Assembly (NCBI RefSeq): GCF_004801405.1
Contig: NZ_SSOB01000020.1
Location: forward strand, 62,001-126,000
DNA: 64,000 nucleotides
DNA from: Cohnella fermenti
Lineage (GTDB): Bacteria; Bacillota; Bacilli; Paenibacillales; Paenibacillaceae
Direction of reading: 5' to 3'
Shown here: positions 54,201 through 61,302 of the stretch, in pieces
How positions within the stretch are numbered: the stretch's first letter is position 1
Layout: the number at the start of each line of letters is the position of its first letter
Position numbers and translations under genes: made by a program
Notes under the pieces: generated by a model
Database searches by the model: none
What the model saw: only the letters and a program-made list of their open reading frames with translations
What the model was told of the DNA's origin: nothing

Positions 54201-55160
54201 GACTTGGGCGCGGCGGAGACGATTACCGAGATCAAGCTATGGGATAACGACAACTCGAATCGCCTGACGGCAAGCGATCTGTCCGTTTACGTCAGCGATA
54301 CGAACGACGGAGATTGGCTGCCGGTGACAGGATGGTCCTTCGCGAAGTCGAACGGCAACATCAAGCTTAGCGGCTTGTCGGTTACAGCGAGGTTCGTGAA
54401 GGTGCATCAAGCTTATTCGGATTCCTCGTTTACCTTCGTCGGGGATGTTCGGAACCTGATGACGGTCCGCACGACGGAGCATGCCCAGACGACTGGCTTC
54501 TTGACGGACACCAATCCGGCGACCGGTGACCTGTCGTCCTTCGGCTATGCGGGAACGTTCGCGCTGGATTATCAGAACCGGAGCATCGGCGTCGATCTCG
54601 GTCAAGTCGAGACAGTACAGGAGATCACGCTGAGAGATATCGATTCGACGAGCCGGATCGCTTCGGGCGATCTCGAAGTTTATGTCAGTATGACGAACAA
54701 CGGGGATTGGGTTCAAGCGACCGGATGGACGTTCCAGAAGTCCAATCGCGAGATCACGTTAGGAGGCTTGTCGGCGACGGCCCGATACGTGAAAGTTCAT
54801 CAAGCGTATTCGGATTCCAGCTTTACTTTTACAAACGAGCTTAAGGATATGATGTCGGTTAAAACGGAGCCGGTCGCGAGTGTTCTTCGCCCGCTCCCTG
54901 TTCCGACGACGCTGGCGACGAACGTTTGGAACGATATTCGCCTGAAGTTCGATCTGGCGAGCGGTACGGCCGAAGTGTTCGTGAACGGGGCTTCTAAGGG
55001 AAGCATCTCGGCGGCTCATCCCGGTCCCGTCATTATCCATCTTCTGATCGCGACCGAGCCGGGCTCCGGAACGGACGTCTATGTCGACCGCTTCCTGCTG
55101 ATCGATGAATCCGTCGCGCTCCCAACTTCGGGAAGCGTCGGGGCGGAAGAAACGAGTTAA
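51252..55160 (+). CDS. Large secreted sialidase-like (BNR) protein with four carbohydrate-binding-like modules
   Basis: 1302 residues, exported (signal peptide 1-37), then a Ser/Val-rich linker. One N-terminal module (about 60-200), a DUF2341-like domain (about 213-320, ending YFYYGNPQAAF) and a BNR propeller region (about 330-690; YSFDDGMTW, YSDDNGLTW, GGEGGVSETAIIE, IIYARQQ) match the paralogue at 36506. The C-terminal LamG-like domain, however, is interrupted after about residue 815 by three modules (about 815-1205), each with DYKNRSVGMDLG or a close form and ending in ARYVKVHQ or ARFVKVHQ, and resumes at TNVWNDIRLKFD. AGGAGG precedes the ATG. A GntR-type operator lies upstream and a terminator follows. 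Confidence 0.87.
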   Translation: MASLAARARGKLLICAALVMASLNFGPGAAAPSAAAESQADPGASVSSSVSSSVYSLSLSSGYQSSTDKLPASIGSATGERNPYQGSLASFGSTGAFSLDSGLNSLGADLGAEETFNLIELDSDGNGTHRVEKADLSLYVSDDNVTYEKVPDWDFLKLDRSLLLYNFSETARYVKVHSHYDDTNAEYSGSNLQAMLEVYELPAGTWTASGGGEWSYRKAVTVTNPNNETIYDRPVHLSGSSLGTSALISAGRLQADYRDVRFADAAGRELSFYKDDGGFYVRLPEMAPLATATVYFYYGNPQAAFSGGGQEALQVEYGNKTFTPQGDDGLEFGANIKPVRLPDGTLMLMAQTDIDNGIYARYSFDDGMTWSVPEPLISPGSRSGISLDSPGGAYVDETTGDLFVAFYSYHYFGVWDGVHSCLDDSVCRSDLYVVKATGFSGGKPSFGAPVAVSGMMSSLGNPVNYAVTYSNPIRTSTGRLVVTFGFAIGDDGTFAAGVAYSDDNGLTWTKSASDLTIPSIGGEGGVSETAIIERADGSLIIYARQQRGDKTTLAESVSVNNGTTWSAAQDSDILSSNTFPALSRDEDGSILLNWSGHNAMGGTSYQRNDLTIAYSQDETLTWDGYRNVLDRTILSTPGWYSEGERRQAVESDKVPAGENAYLFSWSGGTQTGSVLVEDFYRYLYRSHGALDDFEYERAAGTTDNGTRLAGDYWWKTTSFGTVTTSGTQAKEGVQSLRIYDHVSNVTPTGASRLFPAVRKGTVELSLYGTSFTNGLNLSLQEGYSQHPNAAGTAFRLQVAPDGSLLYSDAKESYNRRAGFVPDDVTPASGNLENIGNTAALALDYKNRSVGMDLGRVETITQIKLIDNDSSNRLGSSNLSVYISNANDGDWQLVTGWTFAKAGGTITLGGLNAQARYVKVHQNYADTAYTFVNGLQEIIEVVSGPATRRIGYLTGDTSPASGNLASWGTSGSFGFDYQSRSVGMDLGAAETITEIKLWDNDNSNRLTASDLSVYVSDTNDGDWLPVTGWSFAKSNGNIKLSGLSVTARFVKVHQAYSDSSFTFVGDVRNLMTVRTTEHAQTTGFLTDTNPATGDLSSFGYAGTFALDYQNRSIGVDLGQVETVQEITLRDIDSTSRIASGDLEVYVSMTNNGDWVQATGWTFQKSNREITLGGLSATARYVKVHQAYSDSSFTFTNELKDMMSVKTEPVASVLRPLPVPTTLATNVWNDIRLKFDLASGTAEVFVNGASKGSISAAHPGPVIIHLLIATEPGSGTDVYVDRFLLIDESVALPTSGSVGAEETS

Positions 55161-55598
55161 GAGCAGTCGCTTAGCCGGCTTAACCAATCCAAGATAACGA
55201 TTGTGAACGAACAAGAGCCAACCGGAGCCAACCATAACGCGAATGGCCAGAAGAAAGCCATCGGGCGTTCTTTTGGTCGATGCGGTTATTCGGTTCTGCA
55301 ACTCGATCCCACAATATCGTTGTAGCTGAAGAAAGAATCGAGAGGATGTCTCCTCAGCGCTATAGGGCTATTGAGGTTGTCAGGACTATCGAGGTTGTCG
55401 AGGCTAGCGGAATTTGCAGGGGAGCGAACGATCCAAAGGAAAGGAGATTCATTAGAGGCTTGCATTTTGGATGTGTTTCCATTATCTTCAATATTATAAG
55501 GACCTGAAGCACAGGCCGTCCGTTCCGGAGAGAGTATCCGGGATGGGCGGCTTGTTGCGTTGCGGCGGGTCCGATCCAACGATGGGAGGATGACGATA
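55161..55598 (+). other. Intergenic region, 438 bp
   Basis: Contains the terminator described at 55236 and, around 55370-55415, short imperfect repeats of GAGGTTGTC. Otherwise I see no gene or clear promoter. Confidence 0.6.
55236..55275 (+). terminator. Rho-independent terminator of the second sialidase-like gene
   Basis: AACGC-GAATGGC pairs with GCCAT-GGCGTT around a short loop and is followed by CTTTT. Confidence 0.75.
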
Positions 55599-56369
55599 GT
55601 GGAAGCGAAGAAGGCAAGCGGCAGGATGGACACGAGGACGAGGGCTTCGGGCGGACGGCTGGAGGAGCACGACATCAAGTTCGACCCGGCGTTCGAGAGC
55701 GAGTATGCGGAGATGATGGCTCGGGCAGTTAAGGAGAGTCGCGGGGAACGGAAGCGGAGGCTGCTCGAGGAGCACGGCATCGCGGAGAAAATCCTAGCCT
55801 ACGTCTGGTGGCAAGCCGTCGGCAGCTTAAAGCATCTTCATCCGGAGTACGAGATTATGGACTTGAGGGGGACGACGAGGTATGCCGACTATGCTTATCT
55901 CCCTTCGCCCGTATTCGGGTTGCTTCTGGAGGCCGACGGCTTCGGTCCGCACTGGCGAGAGATCAGCCGCTGGAAGTTCGACGACAACGAGGAACGCCAG
56001 AATTTGCTGCTGATCGACGAGTGGAAGCTGCTGCGCTTCTCCTTCGACGGGTTGAAGGACAAGACCGTCCGCTGCAAGCAGACGATCCTGATGGCGCTCG
56101 CCCGCTGGGGCCGCCCGATCGGAGGCGAGAAGGTCGAGTTGAACGTGTACGAGCGGGCGATTTTGCATTATGCGACAACTTCGGATGCGGAGAAGCTAAC
56201 TCCTAAATTAGTATCTCATGAACTAAAGATTAGTCTTAAGACAACGATATCGTTCATGTCATCCTTGTCTGAGAAGAAACTGCTGACTCCTATCATCTCA
56301 TTAACAGGCAGAAAGATGGCCTATCTATTGCCCACTCGCAGATTAAGCACTTCGAAGAGGGGGATTTAG
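55599..56369 (+). CDS. Putative PD-(D/E)XK-like (DUF559-type) nuclease with C-terminal winged helix
   Basis: 256 residues. The middle (about 95-185) has the order seen in DUF559/Vsr-like nucleases: an Asp in RYADYAYLP, then LLLEADGFGPHW, then RQNLLLIDEWKLLRFSFDGL. The expected catalytic lysine is not obvious, so activity is uncertain. Residues about 190-250 look like a winged helix. GTG at 55599 is nine bases from GGGAGG; an ATG at 55590 is in frame but overlaps that site. Base composition drops sharply to AT-rich from about 56190, within the winged-helix part, unlike all neighbours. It is followed at once by the 51-bp array. Confidence 0.65.
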   Translation: MEAKKASGRMDTRTRASGGRLEEHDIKFDPAFESEYAEMMARAVKESRGERKRRLLEEHGIAEKILAYVWWQAVGSLKHLHPEYEIMDLRGTTRYADYAYLPSPVFGLLLEADGFGPHWREISRWKFDDNEERQNLLLIDEWKLLRFSFDGLKDKTVRCKQTILMALARWGRPIGGEKVELNVYERAILHYATTSDAEKLTPKLVSHELKISLKTTISFMSSLSEKKLLTPIISLTGRKMAYLLPTRRLSTSKRGI

Positions 56370-57603
56370 TGCCACACATCGGCGCGCAGTCGGGGGAATA
56401 GGCGAATGTGCGGTATGGAGTGCCACACATCGGCGCGCAGTCGGGGGAACGGGCGAATGTGTGGTATGGAGTACCATACATCGGCGCGCAGTCGGGGCAA
56501 CAGGCGAATGTGTGGTATGGAGTACCATACATCGGCGCGCAGTCGGGGGAACAGGCGAATGTGTGGTATGGAGTACCACACATCGGCGCGCAGTCGGGGG
56601 AACAGGCGAATGTGTGGTATGGAGTACCGTACATCGGCACGCAGTTGGGGGAACAGGCGAATGTGTGGTATGGAGTACCATACATCGGCGCACGGACGGG
56701 GCAACGGGCGAATGTGTGGTATGAAGTACCATACATCGGCGCGCAATCGGGGCAACGGGCGAATGTGTGGTATGGAGTGCCACACATCGGCGCGCAGTCG
56801 GGGGAACGGGCGAATGTGTGGTATGGAGTACCACACATCGGCGCGCAGTCGGGGGAACGGGCGAATGTGTGGTATGAAGTACCATACATCGGCGCGCAGT
56901 CGGGGGAACAGGCGAATGTGTGGTATGGAGTGCCACACATCGGCGCGCAGTCGGGGGAACAGGCGAATGTGTGGTATGGAGTACCGTACATCGGCGCGCA
57001 ATCGGGGCAACAGGCAAATGTGTGGTATGGAGTACCACACATCGGCGCGCAGTCGGGGGAACAGGCGAATGTGTGGTATGGAGTACCGTACATCGGCGCG
57101 CAGTCGGGGCAACGGGCGTATGTGTGGTATGGAGTACCATACATCGACGCGCAGTCGGGGGAACAGGCGAATGTGTGGTATGGAGTGCCACACATCGGCG
57201 CGCAGTCGGGGGAACGGGCGAATGTGTGGTATGGAGTACCATACATCGACGCGCAGTCGGGGCAACGGGCGAATGTGTGGCATGGAGTACCATACATCGG
57301 CGCGCAGTCGGGGGAACAGGCGAATGTGTGGTATGGAGTACCATACATCGACGCGCAGTCGGGGGAAAACAGGCGAATGTGTGGTATGGAGTACCATACA
57401 TCGGCGCGTAGTCGGGGGAACAGGCGAATGTGTGGTATGGAGTACCGTACATCGGCGCGCAGTCGGGGCAACAGGCGAATGTGTGGTATGGAGTACCGTA
57501 CATCGGCGCGCAGTCGGGGGAACAGGTGGTATGGAGTACCGTACATCGGCGCGCAATCGGGGCAACAGGCGAATGTGTGGTATGGAGTACCACACATCGG
57601 CGA
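56368..57603. repeat. Minisatellite, 51-bp unit, about 25 copies
   Basis: Unit of 51 bp containing the hairpin palindrome GTATGGAGTACCATAC and a GC-rich spacer with GGCGCGCAGTCGGGG. About 25 copies; substitutions fall at a few positions (CCATAC, CCACAC or CCGTAC; GAACAG, CAACAG, GAACGG). One copy near 57364 is two bases longer and one near 57523 is shorter. Because 51 is divisible by three, long open frames run on both strands (for example repeating 17 residues), but none has a ribosome site or non-repetitive part, and I treat them as artefacts. Confidence 0.95.
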
Positions 57604-57604
57604 A

Positions 57605-57629
57605 GGCCCCCTCAACCATCGAGGGGGCC
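57605..57629 (-). terminator. Strong hairpin after the minus-strand permease gene
   Basis: Perfect 9-bp stem GGCCCCCTC/GAGGGGGCC with a 7-base loop, 18 bp beyond the stop codon of the permease at 57648. T-poor on both sides, so termination efficiency is uncertain. Confidence 0.65.
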
Positions 57630-57647
57630 CACTCAGAACCAAACTAA

Positions 57648-58487
57648 TTACTTCAATCCGCTAGTTGCGATGCCTTCCACGATGTAGCGTTGGAACAGGA
57701 AGAAGATGACGAACACCGGCACCAGGCTCAGGATGGACATGGCGAACATGCCGCCCCAGTTGTTCAGGGATTCGCCGTCGAGGAACAGCTTCAGCGCGAG
57801 CGATACCGGGTACAGGTCCGGCTTGTTTAAGTACAGAAGCGGGTGGTAGAAGTCTTCCCACGTCCAGTAGAAGGAGAAAATCGCCGCGGTCACGAGAGCC
57901 GGCACGCACAGCGGCAGGATGACCTTGAAGAAGATGCCGTACTTCGAGCAGCCGTCGATCTTGGCCGCCTCGTCCAGGTCGAGCGGGATGGTGCGGATGA
58001 ACTGCATGATCAGGAAGATGAAGAACGGAACTCCGAAGAACTGCGGCACGATAATCGGCTTAAACGAAGACAGCCAGCCGAAGTCGGAGAACATGATGTA
58101 CTGCGGGATAATCGTGACGTCGCGCGGCAGCATCATCGTCATCATCATTGCGCCGAACCAGAACGCGCGGCCGAAGAAGCGGATGCGGGTGAACGCGTAA
58201 GCGACGAGGCCGGAGCTGGCGACCGCTCCGATCGTGGAGAGGATCGCGATGATGAACGAGTTCTTGAAGAAGTTCGCGAATGTGTTGCCGGCGAAGCCTG
58301 CCCAGCCGCTCTTGTAGTTCTCCCAGGCGATACGGCTCGGGATGAGACTGTTCGCGGTGGTGAACACCTCCTGGCTTGGCTTGAAGGAGCTGACGAACAG
58401 CCAGATAAGCGGATACAGCATCACGAGAGCGAGCCCGCCGATGATGATATGGTAGAAAACATTATTCCAGCGTCTCTGAAGGGCCAT
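57648..58487 (-). CDS. Sugar ABC transporter permease, MalG/UgpE type (importer 3)
   Basis: 279-residue permease with six predicted helices. EAA loop [21 protein letters not shown]-terminal signature [13 protein letters not shown]. It begins one base after the stop of the partner permease, so the two are translationally coupled. It is the last gene of a minus-strand cluster that starts with a two-component system beyond the window edge. Confidence 0.93.
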   Translation of the reverse strand: MALQRRWNNVFYHIIIGGLALVMLYPLIWLFVSSFKPSQEVFTTANSLIPSRIAWENYKSGWAGFAGNTFANFFKNSFIIAILSTIGAVASSGLVAYAFTRIRFFGRAFWFGAMMMTMMLPRDVTIIPQYIMFSDFGWLSSFKPIIVPQFFGVPFFIFLIMQFIRTIPLDLDEAAKIDGCSKYGIFFKVILPLCVPALVTAAIFSFYWTWEDFYHPLLYLNKPDLYPVSLALKLFLDGESLNNWGGMFAMSILSLVPVFVIFFLFQRYIVEGIATSGLK

Positions 58488-58488
58488 T

Positions 58489-59397
58489 TTAGTTGCCTCC
58501 TTTGTTCTCGTAATGCACCCAGTACTTCGAGGTCTGGAACAGGATCAACGTCATGACGCCGATGACGATCAGCATGATCCAAGCCATGGCCGACGCGTAG
58601 CCCATCTCGTAGTATTCGAACGCGCGCTTGTACAGGTTCAGCGAGTAGAGCAGCGTCGAATCCAGCGGACCGCCTTCGCCGCGGGAGATGATGTAAGCCG
58701 GCGTGAACGTCATGAACGAGGAGATCGTCTGGTTGATCAGGTTAAACAGGATGATCGGGCTGAGCATCGGAATCGTGATTTTGAAGAACTGGCGAAGCTT
58801 GCCCGCGCCGTCGACGCCGGACGCTTCGTACATCTCCCTCGGGATGCTCTTGAGACCCGCGAGGAAGATGAGCATCGAGGAGCCGAATTGCCATACCGCC
58901 AGGGCGATGAGCGTCCAGATGGCCGTCTCCGGCGTTCCGATCCACGACTTGGTCGATTCGATGCCGATCAGGCCGAGCGCCGAGTTGATGATGCCTTGGT
59001 CGCCGAACACTTGAGTCCAGAGGATCGAGACCGCGACGCTGCCGCCGATGAGCGAAGGCAGGTAGTACGCGGAACGGTAGAAGCCGACGCCCTTGATCGA
59101 GCGGTTCAGCAGCATCGCGACCCCGAGGGCGAACGCGAGCCGCAGCGGCACACTGGCGAATACGTAGGTGAAGGTTACGCGAACGGACTTCCAGAACTTG
59201 TCGTCGTCCGTGAACATGCGCGTGAAGTTATCGAAGCCGATGAAGTTGGGCTTGGTCAGCATGTTGTAGTCGGTGAACGAGTAGTAGAGGGAGGAGGCCA
59301 TCGGGAACAGGATGAACACCAGGAACCCCAGAATAAACGGAGCGGAGAAAATATAACCGACCATATGGTCATTGTGCAGCAGCTTCTTCTGCTTCAT
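58489..59397 (-). CDS. Sugar ABC transporter permease, MalF/UgpA type (importer 3)
   Basis: 302-residue permease. The first helix region reads [20 protein letters not shown] and the EAA loop is [27 protein letters not shown] precedes the ATG. It lies 447 bp downstream of the binding-protein gene, with a GC-rich hairpin in between. No ATPase is encoded nearby. Confidence 0.93.
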   Translation of the reverse strand: MKQKKLLHNDHMVGYIFSAPFILGFLVFILFPMASSLYYSFTDYNMLTKPNFIGFDNFTRMFTDDDKFWKSVRVTFTYVFASVPLRLAFALGVAMLLNRSIKGVGFYRSAYYLPSLIGGSVAVSILWTQVFGDQGIINSALGLIGIESTKSWIGTPETAIWTLIALAVWQFGSSMLIFLAGLKSIPREMYEASGVDGAGKLRQFFKITIPMLSPIILFNLINQTISSFMTFTPAYIISRGEGGPLDSTLLYSLNLYKRAFEYYEMGYASAMAWIMLIVIGVMTLILFQTSKYWVHYENKGGN

Positions 59398-59844
59398 GAC
59401 TTCAACTCCCTTGGTTGTGCGCGTTGTCGATACTTTTATTATGCCGAGTCAAGCGCACATTCAGAAGGCAAAAAACCGTGCTTTTTGTTTAATTAGCCGA
59501 CTTGCCGCGGGGAACGGTCAGAAATTTGCAGGGGGAAAAGGGAGCACCTGAACGGGAGGAGCAGAGGAACTCGGGTGGAAGGGGATCGACGGTTGGAGGA
59601 AGGGAGACGATGAGTGAACGGGCGCGCCCGCAAGGAGCCCGTCGCCGCGCGCCGCAATCTCCACAACCGCACCTCCGCAACCGCAACCCGCGCAATGCGC
59701 ACAAAACCGCCCCGCGGGCGGCGATCTGGGATCGCCGGCGGCGGGGCGGTTGGGCAGTCGGGCCGTGCTATGCGTTGCCGAGAAGGGCGGCGCGTGAAGC
59801 CCGCCCCTCTCGGCCGGGGGCGGGCGTGCTTAGCCCGCGCGCGA
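59398..59844 (-). other. Intergenic region between binding protein and permease genes, with hairpin
   Basis: No gene found. A perfect 9-bp GC stem (59799-59807 with 59817-59825) just after the binding-protein stop codon, and a second GC-rich hairpin near 59710-59750, could stabilise the upstream message and reduce read-through, as often occurs between binding-protein and permease genes. The AT-rich part near 59400-59490 may hold a promoter for the permeases. Confidence 0.6.
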
Positions 59845-61185
59845 TTACTTGCTCAGAATTTTGTTCGCTTGCGTGCGGAATTCCTTGGCCGCATCCTCGA
59901 CGGAGATTTTCTTGTACATGATCTTCTCGGCGGTCTCCTTGAGCAGCTTGTCGACTTCCGTCGCGCCGGTCGGGTTCGGAGGGTCCATCTGCGTTGCGTT
60001 CTCTTCGGCCCAAGCGACATATTCGAACACCTTCGTCTGCTCAGGCGTCAGGGAATCCTTCAGCGCGTCCTTGACGGCGGAAGAGACCGGTACGCCGCGC
60101 TCGCCCATGATGATCTTGTTCGCGTCGACGTTGTTCACCCAGAAGTCGATGAACTTCGCCGCTTCTTCCTTCACCTTGGAGTTCTCCGCAATCGAGAAGA
60201 ACATGGAAGGCTTGAGGAACAGCGCGCCGTTCTCGTTCCAGCCCGGTACAGGCAGGATCTCAAGCGGACGGTCTGCGACTTGGGAAGACAGGATGTACTG
60301 GTTGGACCAGTTCCACGTGCTGACCGCGTTGCCGAGCTCGAGCTCGCCGTCTTCCGGCGTGCCCTTCTTCTGCGCCAGCTTGTCCAGCGAGAGCAGGTAT
60401 CCGCTTTGGTACCAGTTGTTGTATTGCGTGAACCAATCGACGAAGTACTTGTCGTCGTCGTAGCCGAGGCTCTTGCCGTCGGTGGCGTACATATGCTGGC
60501 CTTGGCTTCTCAGGTAGAACGGGAAGAAGACGTCGTGGCGCAGGTCGCCGGCGAGCAGCTTGCCTTGGGCCTTCAGCTTGTCGCCGAGAGCGGTGAAGTC
60601 GTCCCAAGTCCAGTTCTCGGACGGCATCGTCGCGCCGGCCTTCTCCAGCATCGCTTTGTCTACCATGGCGAGCAGAGCGTTGTTGCCGAGGTTGAACGCG
60701 TACAACTTGTCGTTCACCTTGCCGCCGGAGATGGCGGATTCGCTGATGTTCGTCGTGTCGATCGTCTTGCTGTCGATATATTGCGTCAGGTCGGCGATCT
60801 GGCCTTGGGTCGCGTACTGATTCAGGTAGGAGATGTCCATCTGGATGATGTCCGGAAGGTTCTTCGCTGCCGCTTGCGGAGCTAGCTTCTTCCAGTAGTC
60901 GTCGAAGCTGGCGTATTCCGGCTCGATCGTGACGTTCGGATGAAGCTCCTCGTACATCTCGATAACCTTAAGCGTATAATCGTGACGGGATTGGCCGCCC
61001 CACCAGGCGATGCGAAGGGTAACCGGATCGTTGTTGCTGCTTGCGGATGCCGTCGCTTGGCTGCCGCCGGATGCCGAAGGGCTTGAGCCGGCATTGGAGC
61101 CGCTGTTATTGTTGCTGCTGTTGCCGCATGCCGCCAAGCCGAGAACCAGGGAACTCGACAACAGTACCGTAAGCGCCTTTTTCAT
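59845..61185 (-). CDS. Sugar ABC transporter substrate-binding lipoprotein (importer 3)
   Basis: 446-residue lipoprotein. Signal peptide MKKALTVLLSSSLVLGLAAC with the lipid-modified Cys at 20, a Ser/Asn-rich linker, then the type 1 solute-binding fold (VTLRIAWWGG, LPDIIQMDISYLNQY, NWTWDDFTALGDKL, INDF-like C-terminal helices). GGAGGAAA precedes the ATG at 61185. A cre-like site with one mismatch lies about 47 bp upstream of the start. Next gene upstream is the response regulator. Confidence 0.93.
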   Translation of the reverse strand: MKKALTVLLSSSLVLGLAACGNSSNNNSGSNAGSSPSASGGSQATASASSNNDPVTLRIAWWGGQSRHDYTLKVIEMYEELHPNVTIEPEYASFDDYWKKLAPQAAAKNLPDIIQMDISYLNQYATQGQIADLTQYIDSKTIDTTNISESAISGGKVNDKLYAFNLGNNALLAMVDKAMLEKAGATMPSENWTWDDFTALGDKLKAQGKLLAGDLRHDVFFPFYLRSQGQHMYATDGKSLGYDDDKYFVDWFTQYNNWYQSGYLLSLDKLAQKKGTPEDGELELGNAVSTWNWSNQYILSSQVADRPLEILPVPGWNENGALFLKPSMFFSIAENSKVKEEAAKFIDFWVNNVDANKIIMGERGVPVSSAVKDALKDSLTPEQTKVFEYVAWAEENATQMDPPNPTGATEVDKLLKETAEKIMYKKISVEDAAKEFRTQANKILSK

Positions 61186-61231
61186 ATCTTTTTCCTCCCC
61201 GTTGTACATAAGCTTCTATTCTGACAATTGG

Positions 61232-61245
61232 TGTAACTGCTTACA
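61232..61245. promoter_or_regulatory. cre-like site before the importer 3 binding protein
   Basis: TGTAACTGCTTACA, one mismatch to the cre core (CG replaced by TG). Its position close to the start codon suggests catabolite repression by CcpA; inferred. Confidence 0.55.
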
Positions 61246-61302
61246 TTGTCTATTATCGCGATTTAGACCGGCGAGGGTAAGGCAAAAAACCGAGTTGATT
61301 GT

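Noticed and set aside
56368-57603. CRISPR array
   Set aside because: The whole 51-bp unit is conserved with no unique spacers, and no cas genes are in the window.
56293-57664. Long open frames in several frames on both strands across the 51-bp array, encoding 17-residue repeats
   Set aside because: Unit length divisible by three keeps frames open on both strands; no start context or unique sequence to support a gene.
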